Positions 17,365 to 26,420 of a stretch of DNA of 64,000 nt are shown here, one piece after another (position 1 is the first letter of the stretch; each line of letters starts with the position of its first letter). The translations under genes and the position numbers were made by a program. Location: NCBI GenBank assembly GCA_012729455.1, contig JAAYDC010000015.1, positions 62,001 through 126,000 on the forward strand. The letters are read 5' to 3'. The notes under the pieces were generated by a model that searched no databases, was not told where the DNA came from, and saw only the letters and a list, made by a program, of their open reading frames with translations. This DNA comes from Chloroflexota bacterium. GTDB lineage: Bacteria; Chloroflexota; Anaerolineae; UBA1429.

Positions 17365-18690
17365 ATGGCTTTTCCCGTCTTGCCCACGCGCGTCAACTGC
17401 CCGCAATGCCATCATCCCTTTAACGTCGACCTGCACACCATCATCGACGTGGGCCAGCAGCCCGAGCTAAAGGAAGCACTGCTGCGCGGCGAAATCAACG
17501 TGGCGCACTGCCCCGAATGCGGGGCTGGCGGGATGCTAAGCTCACCGATCCTATATCACGACCCGGGACATGAACTGCTGATCAGTTTTGTGCCCGCAGA
17601 GTTGGGCATGACGAACGAGGAATCGGAACGCTATATCGGAAGCCTGGTCAAGGCGGTGATGGACAGCCTGCCGCCCGAACAGCGCAAGGCCTACTTTTTC
17701 CAGCCCAAAACTGCCCTTACGATGGACGGGTTGTTTGACATGATTCTGGAGGCCGACGGGGTCAGCCCTGAGGCTCTGGCTGCACAGCGCAACCGCATGA
17801 GGCTGCTCAACCAGCTGGTACCGCTGATGGACGATGACAAAGCCTTTGCCGAAGTGGTAGACCAGCACCGCGCCGAGCTGGATTACGAGTTCCTGCTGGT
17901 GATCAGCAGCCTGATCGATGCCAGCGCCGCTGAAGGCAACACCGAGACCGTCGCGACACTCGAAACCCTGCGCGATAAAATCCTGACGCTGGTCGAAATC
18001 GCCGGCCCGCGTCAGGCACCGCCCAACGCTACTGCCGAAGAGCTGATCGAACTGTTGCTGGCGGGCAGCAAGGAAAACAACTGGCGCTCGTACATCGCCC
18101 TGAACCGCGCACGGCTTGATTATGCCTTTTTCCAGGTGCTGACAGGACAGATCGAGGCCGCCCAGGCCGCCGAAGACAGCCAGCGTGCCCAAGAGCTGAC
18201 TGAGCTGCGCGACAAGATCCTGCAGGAACTGGACGTCCAAGAGAGCATGCTGCGCAGCGTCGAAGACCAGGCTGTGCTGCGCATTATGGACCTGTTAGAC
18301 GCTCCCGATCTGGCTGCTGCTCTGCGTGAGCAGCGTCGCAACCTGGACGAGGTCATGCTCAGCACCGTAGCGCGGCTGCGCGCTGAGGCCGTGCGCAGCA
18401 AGCGCGATGAGCGCGCTGCCCAGCTGCAAGCCATCCTTGATGGAGCGCTCGAGCTGCTCGAGGCGGATCTCCCGCCGGCTGCCAGGCTGATCAACCAGCT
18501 GATGCGCGCCAGTTATCCCGACGGCACCAACCAGCTGCTTGAGGAGCATCGCGCTGGCTTGACGGATGAGCTGGTAGCTATGGTCGACCAATACATCGAC
18601 AACCTGGAGCGCGTGAACCGCGCCGAGCAGGCTGCTCACCTCAAGCAGGTGCGCGACCAGATCACCGCCAAGCGGCTGATCCTGCGCTAG
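17365..18690 (+). CDS. CpXC-domain zinc protein with helical repeats
   Basis: 441 residues. C12-P-Q-C15 and a second CPEC (about residues 49-52) form the CpXC zinc site in an N-terminal domain of ~130 residues. The remainder is strongly helical, Leu/Glu/Arg-rich, with three repeats that include LETLRDKIL, LTELRDKIL and LKQVRDQI at roughly 85-residue to 170-residue spacing, suggesting a helical-repeat scaffold. Function is unknown; such proteins are frequent in Chloroflexota. Ribosome site AAGGAG precedes ATG 17365. It ends on a CTAG shared with the convergent hemW. Confidence 0.78.
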   Translation: MAFPVLPTRVNCPQCHHPFNVDLHTIIDVGQQPELKEALLRGEINVAHCPECGAGGMLSSPILYHDPGHELLISFVPAELGMTNEESERYIGSLVKAVMDSLPPEQRKAYFFQPKTALTMDGLFDMILEADGVSPEALAAQRNRMRLLNQLVPLMDDDKAFAEVVDQHRAELDYEFLLVISSLIDASAAEGNTETVATLETLRDKILTLVEIAGPRQAPPNATAEELIELLLAGSKENNWRSYIALNRARLDYAFFQVLTGQIEAAQAAEDSQRAQELTELRDKILQELDVQESMLRSVEDQAVLRIMDLLDAPDLAAALREQRRNLDEVMLSTVARLRAEAVRSKRDERAAQLQAILDGALELLEADLPPAARLINQLMRASYPDGTNQLLEEHRAGLTDELVAMVDQYIDNLERVNRAEQAAHLKQVRDQITAKRLILR

Positions 18691-19862
18691 ACAAACTCGC
18701 GCAGCACCACATTGGCGAGGTAATAGGCACGCGGCGCGAGCCGCATGCTCTGGTCATCGGCTTCCAGCCAACCCGCTTGTGCAAGCTCCTCGATTTGTTG
18801 GGCATAGATGGCTCGCGCATCCAGCCCAAAGCGTGCTGATAAAGACTCCCAGCGCACGCCCTCGCGCACCAGGCGCAATCCCAGCATGATGGTCTCGCCA
18901 AGCGCGGCTTTGGCGTTCAGGTGCTCGCTCTCACGCGGAGGTAGCTCGCCGCGCTTGAGACTGGCGAGGTAACCAGCCAGGTCGCGTGAGTTTCCCCAGC
19001 GGTGTATGCCGTCATAGGAAAAAGCCGCCAAACCCAAACCCAGGTAGGGCTGGTTACGCCAGTAATGCAGGTTGTGGCGGCTGCGCAGGTCACCGCCACA
19101 CTCGCTGCGCGCCCAGTTCGACAGCTCATACTGGTCATATCCGGCTACCGCCAGCATCTGGCGCAAGAGGGCGTACTGATCGGCACACGCCTCATTGTCG
19201 AGCAGCACCACCTCGCCGTGTGCTACGGAACGAGCTAACTGGGTATCCTCTTCCAGCGTCAGAGTATAGGCCGATATATGCTCGGGCGAATACGCAATAC
19301 TGTGCGTCAAGGTATCCCGCCAGCTCGCCAGGCTCTGGCCCGGCAAACCCAGCATCAGGTCCAGGCTGAGATTACGGATCCCGGCAAAGCGCGCCGCCTC
19401 GATCGCCCGGCCGGCCTGTGCCGCGCTGTGGCAGCGCCCGAGGACGCCCAGCTCGCCGGCTTGCCAACTCTGTACCCCCAGGCTCAGCCGGTTGACGCCT
19501 GCATCTACCAGTGTTTGCAGCCCCGCACTGGTGACGCTATCTGGGTTAGCCTCAACGGTGACCTCGGGGTCAGGTGTAAATGTGAGTTCATCGAGTAGTT
19601 CCGCCACCAGGGCAGCCAGCTCACCGGGCGGCAGTATGGTGGGGGTGCCGCCGCCTATATAGAGCGAATCAAAGCGGTATCCCTGCCAGGCTGCGCGGCT
19701 GAGCGCCAACTCGCGGCGCAAGGCCGCCAGGTAGCGCGGGATGTAGAGGGAGGCATCCGCAAAGGTGGTAAAGTCGCAATAGGCGCAGCGCGAACGGCAA
19801 AAGGGGATGTGAACATAGAGACCGGCCTGCGGCTGCGCCGAGGTGGGGGCTATTTCGGTCAC
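18687..19862 (-). CDS. hemW: HemW-type radical SAM protein
   Basis: 391 residues. The radical SAM motif is CRSRCAYCDF (CxxxCxxC then D, as in HemW rather than the CxxxCxxCxC of coproporphyrinogen dehydrogenase HemN). GGGTPT and the HemN_C-like winged end (EGVRWESLSARFG) are present. HemW proteins act as haem chaperones; coproporphyrinogen oxidase activity should not be assumed. The start is GTG 19862, immediately after the stop of the MBL gene (stop at 19863), so it is the distal gene of the alaX-MBL-hemW run. It converges with the CpXC gene on a CTAG. Confidence 0.88.
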   Translation of the reverse strand: MTEIAPTSAQPQAGLYVHIPFCRSRCAYCDFTTFADASLYIPRYLAALRRELALSRAAWQGYRFDSLYIGGGTPTILPPGELAALVAELLDELTFTPDPEVTVEANPDSVTSAGLQTLVDAGVNRLSLGVQSWQAGELGVLGRCHSAAQAGRAIEAARFAGIRNLSLDLMLGLPGQSLASWRDTLTHSIAYSPEHISAYTLTLEEDTQLARSVAHGEVVLLDNEACADQYALLRQMLAVAGYDQYELSNWARSECGGDLRSRHNLHYWRNQPYLGLGLAAFSYDGIHRWGNSRDLAGYLASLKRGELPPRESEHLNAKAALGETIMLGLRLVREGVRWESLSARFGLDARAIYAQQIEELAQAGWLEADDQSMRLAPRAYYLANVVLREFV

Positions 19863-20711
19863 CTATTTCTGCCGCTGTTCCTGGCGCACCTCGGCATACA
19901 CTCGCTCTACCGCCTCACGCAGGCGTCGGCGGGCCCGCGAAGTGTGTTCATCGCTAAAATAACCGCTCAGCGTGACCTTTTCGACACACTCACGCCGGCT
20001 CGCTCCCGCTGCAAATAGGGCACTGACCTGTTCGCGCAGATCCGTCAGATAGCGCTCGAGGTTATCAATCGCCTCCAAATCGCACAACTCGCCAATGCCT
20101 GGCACCAACACGCGTGGCGCGAGCTCGCGAATCTTGGCCAGTGACGTTAGCCAGGCTTTTGAGTCAGCCTGCGCCATCGAGGGCGGTTCGTAGCAGACCA
20201 CGTTATCGCCGGCAAAAAAGATGCCGCTGCCCACCTCTAGCACGCCCAACGAGGCAGCCGTGTGTCCGGGTAATGCCAGCACCTGCACGATGTGCGAATC
20301 CCAGTGCAAGGTCACGCGATCAACCACGGAGACGGTAGGCGTAAGAATCTCTATCTCACCGAGGCCCTCCAGCCGGCGTGGGTCGAGGTCATGCACCATG
20401 CTGACCATCTGCTCGGAGGCAGCCATCTTGTAGCGCGCAATGTAGCGCGCAGCAGCCTCGTGGCTCCAGACCGCCTCGGGCGCCAGGTTGGCGTTGCCCA
20501 GGATGTGCTCGGGATGATAGTCGGTGTTGACGAGAATCTCGGCACGCTGCATACCCAGTTCCGCCAGGGCCTGCAGCCAGGCCTTTCTTTCGGATGGCAA
20601 TATCGGGGCATCCACCAGCAAAGTATGTTCCGATGCGATGACCGCTCCGCAGTTACCACCCTCCAGCATTCGGCAGTAGATCCCTGGTCCCAGTTCTTGC
20701 GTGCTACTCAT
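19863..20711 (-). CDS. Metallo-beta-lactamase-fold protein with altered metal motif
   Basis: 282 residues of the MBL fold. The first metal motif reads NTDYHPEHILGN instead of the usual THxHxDH: the first His is Asp and the Asp is Glu. The later ALPGHTAAS histidine and FFAGDNVV aspartate are kept. Some MBL subfamilies do carry this pattern, so it may bind one metal or use different ligands. Hydrolase activity is uncertain. The ATG start overlaps the alaX stop (ATGA), so it is translationally coupled. Confidence 0.75.
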   Translation of the reverse strand: MSSTQELGPGIYCRMLEGGNCGAVIASEHTLLVDAPILPSERKAWLQALAELGMQRAEILVNTDYHPEHILGNANLAPEAVWSHEAAARYIARYKMAASEQMVSMVHDLDPRRLEGLGEIEILTPTVSVVDRVTLHWDSHIVQVLALPGHTAASLGVLEVGSGIFFAGDNVVCYEPPSMAQADSKAWLTSLAKIRELAPRVLVPGIGELCDLEAIDNLERYLTDLREQVSALFAAGASRRECVEKVTLSGYFSDEHTSRARRRLREAVERVYAEVRQEQRQK

Positions 20712-21940
20712 CGCTCTTCTCCCGTCTCTTGCTCGCTATCCATGCTCAGATGATCGCTCAGTGACTGCTTTAGGCGTTCCAGCACCTTGGGGGTTGCTTC
20801 GGCGGCTAAACCACCGCCACGCGCCAATACAGGCGAACCGCCCCCCTTGCCGCCGAACTCGCCCAGCACCTCGCACAGCAGGTTGCCCAAGTGCATGCCA
20901 ACCGGCGCATCAGCTGCCAGAGCGATCTGCACCGCCGGCGCTCTGCTGGTTACCATCGCGACCGTCCTGGGGTGGCTTACCAGGAGCTGAATCGCCTGCG
21001 GTAACGACTCGGCCGTTATGTCGAGTTCCAGATCGACCAGTTTATAGCCGGCGATACAGTCTGCCTGCTCCCAATTGCGCTCGAGCGCGGCTTCCAGCCA
21101 GCGGCGCGTCAGCTCCTGATCGCGCTTGTGGGCCGCTTTAAGCGCCTCCTGCTGGCGGATAATCGCCTCGGGCAGCTCGTCGACATGGATACTCAGCGCG
21201 CGGGCCGCCAGGTTAGCAGCTTGAGATAACCGCCGGTGGTAGGCTAACGCGCGTCGTCCTACGACGAAGGAGACGCGCGTGCCGCCCTGATGAGCCTTGG
21301 TGGCGACAATCAGCACCATGCCCGCCTCGGCACTGGCCGCCAGATGGGTGCCGCCGCAAGCCGAATAGTCGAAATCACCCACGGCCACCACGCGGATGCG
21401 CTCATGTGTGCCGGGCAGCTTGCGCAGAAGCACATCGCCCAGGGCATCCGGCGAGTATTCGTTGACAGTGACGGGCAGGTTACGCCAGATGACCGTGTTC
21501 GCGAGATCTTCCGCGGCCTGCACCTGCACGGGCGAGGCGTTCTTCAGGGCGATATCGATGGTGCACTCGTCGGCGCCGAGGTGAAAAGAAAGGGTTTCGG
21601 CACCGGCACTCTGCAGCCAGGCCTGCGAAAGGATATGCTGTGCGGTATGCTGCTGCATGTGGTCGTGGCGGCGCGCCCAATCGATCTCACCCGCTACCAC
21701 CACCCCCTCCGGCAGGGGTTCTGACAGTACATGCAGGATGCGCTGGTCGTCCAGCTCGACTACATCCAGCACTGCCACACCACCGAGAGTACCCAGATCG
21801 TGCGGTTGCCCTCCGGCGGTAGCATAAAAGCAGGTGCGGTCAAGCATCACCGCTGGCTGGCCGTCGTGCGAACAGCGCTCAACAACACGCGCGTCAAAGC
21901 GCGTGCGATACGGGTCGCTGCGGTACAAGCGTTCGGTCAT
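20708..21940 (-). CDS. alaX: Alanyl-tRNA editing protein, AlaX-L type
   Basis: 410 residues. It resembles the editing half of alanyl-tRNA synthetase: FYATAGGQPHD, zinc ligands in HTAQHILSQA (HxxxH) and SACGGTHLA (CxxxH), and a C-terminal DHHA1 domain ending GEFGGKGGGSP. There is no aminoacylation domain. Such proteins hydrolyse mischarged Ser- or Gly-tRNA(Ala) in trans. ATG 21940 is taken as the start; GTG 21949 is an alternative three codons upstream. It follows ssb by about 17 bases and is probably co-transcribed. Confidence 0.88.
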   Translation of the reverse strand: MTERLYRSDPYRTRFDARVVERCSHDGQPAVMLDRTCFYATAGGQPHDLGTLGGVAVLDVVELDDQRILHVLSEPLPEGVVVAGEIDWARRHDHMQQHTAQHILSQAWLQSAGAETLSFHLGADECTIDIALKNASPVQVQAAEDLANTVIWRNLPVTVNEYSPDALGDVLLRKLPGTHERIRVVAVGDFDYSACGGTHLAASAEAGMVLIVATKAHQGGTRVSFVVGRRALAYHRRLSQAANLAARALSIHVDELPEAIIRQQEALKAAHKRDQELTRRWLEAALERNWEQADCIAGYKLVDLELDITAESLPQAIQLLVSHPRTVAMVTSRAPAVQIALAADAPVGMHLGNLLCEVLGEFGGKGGGSPVLARGGGLAAEATPKVLERLKQSLSDHLSMDSEQETGEER

Positions 21941-21957
21941 GCCAGGCACGCTATGAT

Positions 21958-22371
21958 CTAGAAGGGGATCTCTTCGTCCTCAAGCGTGACGCTGCCCAAG
22001 GTGGCGTCATCAGCACCGACTCCACCGCCAGAGGTGCCGTCATCGCGGCCGCCCAAGAATCGGATGACAGTAGCATTCACATCTAGCGAGGCTGCATAGG
22101 TGCCGTCGTTGCGCTGATAGGGCTTGGGTTCGCTTAACTCACCCTCCACCAGCACCATACGTCCTTTGGAAAGGTATTGATTGGCGAGCTCTGCCTGACG
22201 GCGCCAGGCTGTCACACGGAACCAGGTGGTGCGCTGCTGTTGCTGCCCGCTGGCGTCGCGCCAACGCCGGTCGGTCGCCACGCTGAACGAGGTGACCGGC
22301 GTGCCATCCTGGGTATAGCGCATCTCGGGGTCGCGCCCTAACCTGCCTACCAGCACGAGTTTCTGATACAT
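21958..22371 (-). CDS. ssb: Single-stranded DNA-binding protein
   Basis: 137 residues. The OB fold begins MYQKLVLVGRLGRDPEMRYT, followed by FSVATDRRW and WFRVTAW; a short Gly/Asp linker leads to the acidic tip LEDEEIPF, the docking peptide for SSB partner proteins. The start is ATG 22371 with GGGAG upstream. First gene of a leftward run with alaX, the MBL protein and hemW, and divergent from murF-alr. Confidence 0.93.
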   Translation of the reverse strand: MYQKLVLVGRLGRDPEMRYTQDGTPVTSFSVATDRRWRDASGQQQQRTTWFRVTAWRRQAELANQYLSKGRMVLVEGELSEPKPYQRNDGTYAASLDVNATVIRFLGGRDDGTSGGGVGADDATLGSVTLEDEEIPF

Positions 22372-22409
22372 GCGATCTCCCTTCGTACTTCTCAACCCTA
22401 TGTTCAGCC

Positions 22410-22438
22410 ATTATAAATCCTGATGAGCGCGGATGCAA
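22410..22438 (-). promoter_or_regulatory. ssb promoter
   Basis: TTGCAT (22438-22433), 17 bases, TATAAT (22415-22410), reading leftward. It lies back-to-back with a weaker rightward TTGCGG (22445-22450), 16 bases, CACAAT (22467-22472) serving murF-alr. Confidence 0.6.
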
Positions 22439-22489
22439 CCGATATTGCGGTTTGCTGGATTTATGACACAATACCCCTATGGAGGGATT

Positions 22490-25030
22490 ATGATCGCTCT
22501 TGATGACCTGATTCAAGCCACTCACGCCCAGCTTTATGGTGAGGAAGGGCCGCGCATCTATAACGGCTTTGCCTATGACTCGCGCCTTGCTCAACCCGGC
22601 GACCTGTTCTGTGCGCTGGTCACCTCGTCTGGCGATGGCCACGCCTACATCGACGAGGCGCTTCAGGCCGGTGTGCGCGGCGTGCTGTGCAGCCGGCTGC
22701 CCGATCAACGCCCGGGTGGGATCGCCTATGTGCTGGTAAGTGATACCCAACAGGCCTTGCTCGAGTATAGCGGTTACATCCTGCGTACCCGCAAGATCGA
22801 GGTCATCGCCGTGACGGGCAGCCTTGGCAAAACCAGCACCAAGGAAGCTGCTGCCGCCGTGCTCGCGCAGCGCTACCGAGTCTTCAAAAGCGTGGGCAAC
22901 TATAACGGACGCCTGGGGATGGCGATCTCGCTGGGATCGCTCGATCCGTCGCACACGCACGCGGTGCTCGAGCTGGCCAGCGACTCTATCAACGAGATTC
23001 GCGATCTAGCAGCCATCACCAGGCCGCGGGTTGGCATCGTGACCCAGATCAGTCCCAGCCACCTCGAGCTGTTTGGCTCTCTCGAGCGCATCGCCCAGGA
23101 AAAAGCGGCCCTGCTGCATGCTCTGCCGGCGGATGGTCACGCCATCCTGAACGGTGACGACGCCTATATACGGAGCATGGCTCGAGTCAGCCGCGCACCG
23201 CTGAGTTGGTATGGCCGCACCAAGGACGCCGATCTGCGCCTGGTTGATGTGCAGGTCAGTGACGCAGGCACGCTGGTAACAGTGGTAGAAGGTGATGATG
23301 AACAAGTCCTCAGCATTCCGCTGCTGGGCGCGCAGCATGCCTACACCGTACTGGCGGCCAGCCTGCTAGGACGCCTGTACGGCCTGGGATGGAAAGCAAT
23401 TCGCGCCGGCCTGGCGACGGTGGTACCGCTCCCCGGGCACACACGCCTGCTTGAAGGCCTCAACGCCAGCCGCATTCTGGATGACAGTTACAACGCCAAC
23501 CCTGTCTCGGCCGCCAGTGCCCTGCAGCTGCTGGCCAGCCTGCCAGCCAGGCGCCGCATCCTGCTCCTGGGCGATATGGCTGAGCTTGGCGCCGAGACGC
23601 TGAGCGCCCATCAGGAGGTTGGTCGCCTGGCGGGCAGTATGGTCGACCAGATGGTGACACACGGCGAATACAGCAGCCTGGCAGGCCAGGCTGCCGTTCA
23701 GAACGGCCTGCCGCCCAGCGAGCTGCACGTGACCGCCACGCGTCAGGATGCGGTGCGCTATCTGCAAGCCACCTTACAGCCTGGCGACCTGCTGCTGGTA
23801 AAGGGCAGCGCCGAGGCGCGCATGGAGACGATCACCCGCGAGCTGCTGGCAGAGCCCACCCGAGCGGACGATCTGCTGTCGCGTCAGAATCGCGGCTGGC
23901 AGGAGATCCGCTTGAGCCGGCCTGAGCGCCCTACCTGGGTCGAGATCGACCTGGAGGCGATCGCCCACAACACCAGGCTGCTCAAGCAGGCCGTGGGCAC
24001 GGATGTCGCCCTGCTGGCGGTGCTCAAGGCGGATGCCTACGGCCATGGTGCCATCAAGACCGCTCACACGGTGCTCAACAACGGCGCCAAGGCGCTGGGA
24101 GTGGCCTGTCTGGGCGAGGCGATTGTGCTGCGCCAGGCTGGCGTGCGTGCTCCGCTGCTGGTGCTGGGCTATACCCCCGCATGGCAGACCCACGACGCCG
24201 TGCTGCACGATGTGCCCCTTACCGTCTTTGACCTGGAAAGCGCGCAGGCACTCTCACGTGCGGCCCTTCGCCTAGGCCGCACCGCCAGCTGCCATGTCAA
24301 GGTCGATACCGGCATGGGCCGCCTCGGGCTTTATCCCGAGGAGGTATCTACATTTCTTGCTGCATTGGCGGACCTACCGGGCCTGCAGGTTGAAGGGATC
24401 TTTACGCACCTGGCTACCGCCGACGAATCCGATCCGACCTACGCCCTAGAACAGCTGGCGCGCTTTGACAACCTGCTGGATAACCTACGCCAAACGGGCA
24501 GGCTGCCGCGCATCGTGCATGCCGCCAACAGCGCCGCTCTGTTGCGTTTTCCGCACAGCCGCTACGACATGGTGCGGCCCGGCATCGCGCTGTATGGCAT
24601 CAACCCTTCCGCACAGGTACCCCTGCCGAGTGGATTTCGCGCCGCGCTCAGCTTTAAAAGCCAGATCGCACAGGTCAAAGACTTGCCGGTGGGTGCTTCG
24701 GTCAGCTACGGACGGCGTTTTATCGCCGAACGCCCCACCCGTGTGGCGGTTATCCCAGTCGGTTATGCAGATGGGTTTCGGCGCAGCCCCCAGAACTGGG
24801 GCTGGGTGCTGGTGCGCGGCCAGCGTGCGCCGTTGATCGGCAGTGTGTGTATGGACCAAACCATGCTGGATGTGACCGAGATTCTAGGCGTAGCTCAGGG
24901 CGATGAGGTGGTGCTGATCGGCAAGCAGGGCGATGAACAGATCACCGTAGATCAGGCTGCCCGGCAGCTGGGCACAATCAGTTATGAGCTGGTAGCCGAG
25001 ATCCTCGCACGTGTACCGCGCATGAGCTAG
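22490..25030 (+). CDS. murF-alr: Bifunctional MurF ligase-alanine racemase fusion
   Basis: 846 residues. Residues 1-~455 are UDP-MurNAc-tripeptide:D-Ala-D-Ala ligase: VTGSLGKTSTKE P-loop near residue 108, and DDSYNANPVS and LGDMAELG in the C-terminal Mur domain. After a short linker (~460-485), residues ~485-846 are alanine racemase: KADAYGHG with the PLP lysine K513, Y740 in SYGRRF as the second catalytic base, and SVCMDQ. The fusion makes L-Ala to D-Ala and adds D-Ala-D-Ala in one cytoplasmic chain; a Ddl ligase is still needed. MurF-Alr fusions are known in Bacteroidota. ATG 22490 follows GGAGGG. Confidence 0.92.
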   Translation: MIALDDLIQATHAQLYGEEGPRIYNGFAYDSRLAQPGDLFCALVTSSGDGHAYIDEALQAGVRGVLCSRLPDQRPGGIAYVLVSDTQQALLEYSGYILRTRKIEVIAVTGSLGKTSTKEAAAAVLAQRYRVFKSVGNYNGRLGMAISLGSLDPSHTHAVLELASDSINEIRDLAAITRPRVGIVTQISPSHLELFGSLERIAQEKAALLHALPADGHAILNGDDAYIRSMARVSRAPLSWYGRTKDADLRLVDVQVSDAGTLVTVVEGDDEQVLSIPLLGAQHAYTVLAASLLGRLYGLGWKAIRAGLATVVPLPGHTRLLEGLNASRILDDSYNANPVSAASALQLLASLPARRRILLLGDMAELGAETLSAHQEVGRLAGSMVDQMVTHGEYSSLAGQAAVQNGLPPSELHVTATRQDAVRYLQATLQPGDLLLVKGSAEARMETITRELLAEPTRADDLLSRQNRGWQEIRLSRPERPTWVEIDLEAIAHNTRLLKQAVGTDVALLAVLKADAYGHGAIKTAHTVLNNGAKALGVACLGEAIVLRQAGVRAPLLVLGYTPAWQTHDAVLHDVPLTVFDLESAQALSRAALRLGRTASCHVKVDTGMGRLGLYPEEVSTFLAALADLPGLQVEGIFTHLATADESDPTYALEQLARFDNLLDNLRQTGRLPRIVHAANSAALLRFPHSRYDMVRPGIALYGINPSAQVPLPSGFRAALSFKSQIAQVKDLPVGASVSYGRRFIAERPTRVAVIPVGYADGFRRSPQNWGWVLVRGQRAPLIGSVCMDQTMLDVTEILGVAQGDEVVLIGKQGDEQITVDQAARQLGTISYELVAEILARVPRMS

Positions 25031-25044
25031 ATCCAGTTTAGCTC

Positions 25045-25073
25045 TTGACAGATCAGAACATACGTTCTATTGT
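25045..25073 (+). promoter_or_regulatory. Promoter of the radical SAM repair gene
   Basis: Perfect TTGACA, 17 bases, TATTGT. The spacer contains the LexA-type box, so bound repressor would block RNA polymerase. Confidence 0.65.
25056..25067. promoter_or_regulatory. LexA (SOS) box
   Basis: GAACATACGTTC is a perfect match to the Gram-positive/cyanobacterial LexA consensus GAAC-N4-GTTC and is itself palindromic. It lies between the -35 and -10 of the promoter. Confidence 0.75.
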
Positions 25074-25102
25074 ATAGGCATGACCCTCACCTGGAGGCGC
25101 GC

Positions 25103-26242
25103 ATGTCTGCTATCAAGACCCTTGCTCAACTGGGGCTGGCTGCCCAATATGACCAATGTTCGAGCACGGACAGAGCGCCCACGCGCTCCCGTGACCCGAT
25201 TACGGGTGCGATCTATCGCGCGTTGATGCCGGACGGCAAGTGCCTGCACCAGCTCAAAGTGCTGCAGACTAATATCTGCACCCAAAGCTGCAACTACTGC
25301 CCCAACCGCAGTGCCAACGATATCCCGCGCAACCAGCTATCACCCGATGAACTGGCGCGCAACTTTGATGAGGTGGTGCGCCGCGGGCGCGCTGATAGCC
25401 TGTTCCTTTCTTCCGGGATCGCCGACAGCCCCAACCATACTGCCGAACACATGCTTGCCAGCGTTGAGCTCTTGCGCAAGTGTTACGGCTTTGGCGGATT
25501 CATCCACTTTAAGCTGATGCCCGGCGTCGAGGATGCCATCATTGAGCGCGCGCTGCAGCTGGCGCAGCGTGTGTCCGTCAACCTGGAGGCGCCCTCGGCG
25601 GCGCGTCTGCAGGTGCTCTCGGGGTCCAAGCAGCTGCCAGATCTGCTCACGCCGCTGCAGCGTGCGCGCCGCATGATCGACCGCGAACAGCTGCGTGTGA
25701 GCATGACCACCCAGCTGGTGGTGGGCGCTGCGGGCGAGAGCGACCGCGAGATCCTCTCAACGGCATCGGCGCTCTACCAGCAGCTGCGGCTCGCGCGCAC
25801 CTACTATAGCGCCTTTCGCCCGATACCCCGCACCCCGCTGGAGGGCCATGACCCCACCCCATCGTGGCGCGAGCATCGCCTTTACCAGGCTGATTTCCTG
25901 CTACGGACTTATGGCTTTGGATGGCGCGAGTTGGTGCTGGATGAACTCGGTAACCTACCGCGCACAGCCGACCCCAAAACTCTCTGGGCACTGCACCATC
26001 CCGAGTTCTATCCTGTCGAGCTCAACCTCGCAGAGTTACCGGCGCTGTTGCGCGTGCCTGGCATCGGGCCAACCTCGGCCAACCGCCTGTTGCACTGGCG
26101 GCGAGCACGCCGCCTGAACAGCTTGGAGCAGCTGACCAAAGCCGGTGCTGATGCCCGGCGCGCAGCACCCTATATCCTCCTAGCTGGCGTGCGGCCAGCA
26201 CACCAGCTAGTGCTTTGGGCTGGCAAGGAGCAACCGATCTAG
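25103..26242 (+). CDS. Radical SAM DNA-repair/modification protein with C-terminal HhH
   Basis: 379 residues. A CTQSCNYC (CxxxCxxC) iron-sulfur motif lies near residues 58-65, followed by SGIADSPN, HFKLMPG and NLEAPS of the SAM barrel; the C-terminal ~70 residues contain LLRVPGIGPTSANRLL, a helix-hairpin-helix DNA-binding motif. This matches the family annotated as putative DNA modification/repair radical SAM protein, often next to a UDG-like partner; no partner is seen here. The substrate is unknown. ATG 25103 is preferred with TGGAGG upstream over an in-frame earlier TTG. The LexA box in its promoter supports a DNA-damage role. Confidence 0.82.
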   Translation: MSAIKTLAQLGLAAQYDQCSSTDRAPTRSRDPITGAIYRALMPDGKCLHQLKVLQTNICTQSCNYCPNRSANDIPRNQLSPDELARNFDEVVRRGRADSLFLSSGIADSPNHTAEHMLASVELLRKCYGFGGFIHFKLMPGVEDAIIERALQLAQRVSVNLEAPSAARLQVLSGSKQLPDLLTPLQRARRMIDREQLRVSMTTQLVVGAAGESDREILSTASALYQQLRLARTYYSAFRPIPRTPLEGHDPTPSWREHRLYQADFLLRTYGFGWRELVLDELGNLPRTADPKTLWALHHPEFYPVELNLAELPALLRVPGIGPTSANRLLHWRRARRLNSLEQLTKAGADARRAAPYILLAGVRPAHQLVLWAGKEQPI

Positions 26243-26258
26243 CCAGGTTGCTCCTTGG

Positions 26259-26287
26259 TTGACAAGCATTTCACATTGGCTTATGAT
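26259..26287 (+). promoter_or_regulatory. Promoter of the riboswitch-ABC exporter operon
   Basis: Perfect TTGACA, 17 bases, TATGAT; expected +1 near 26294, about 20 bases before the riboswitch. Confidence 0.75.
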
Positions 26288-26311
26288 GGATGTCATTGAT
26301 GAACCGGCTAT

Positions 26312-26419
26312 AGCGCCGAATGCGACAGCAGCGGGGGAACCAGCCCGTGGGGCGAATCGGAGAACTAACCGTAGGGCGACCTTTTCCGCCCGAGCCCGGC
26401 AGCTAACCTCGTAGGCGTT
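26312..26419 (+). ncRNA. Cyclic di-AMP riboswitch (ydaO/yuaA class)
   Basis: The leader holds the hallmark conserved blocks of the ydaO motif in order: GCCGAAT, GCGGGGGAACCA, GGGGCGAATC, then TTTTCCGCCCGAGCCCGGCAG and CTAACCTCGTAGGCG. CGCC (26314-26317) pairs with GGCG (26414-26417) to close P1. An intrinsic terminator follows two bases after the domain, as expected for the class, in which c-di-AMP binding favours termination. It would lower expression of the ABC exporter and DUF1854 genes when c-di-AMP is high. Boundaries are approximate. Confidence 0.9.
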
Positions 26420-26420
26420 G

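Noticed and set aside
18687-19862. Calling hemW a coproporphyrinogen III dehydrogenase (hemN)
   Set aside because: The CxxxCxxC-D pattern lacks the extra Cys and features of true HemN.
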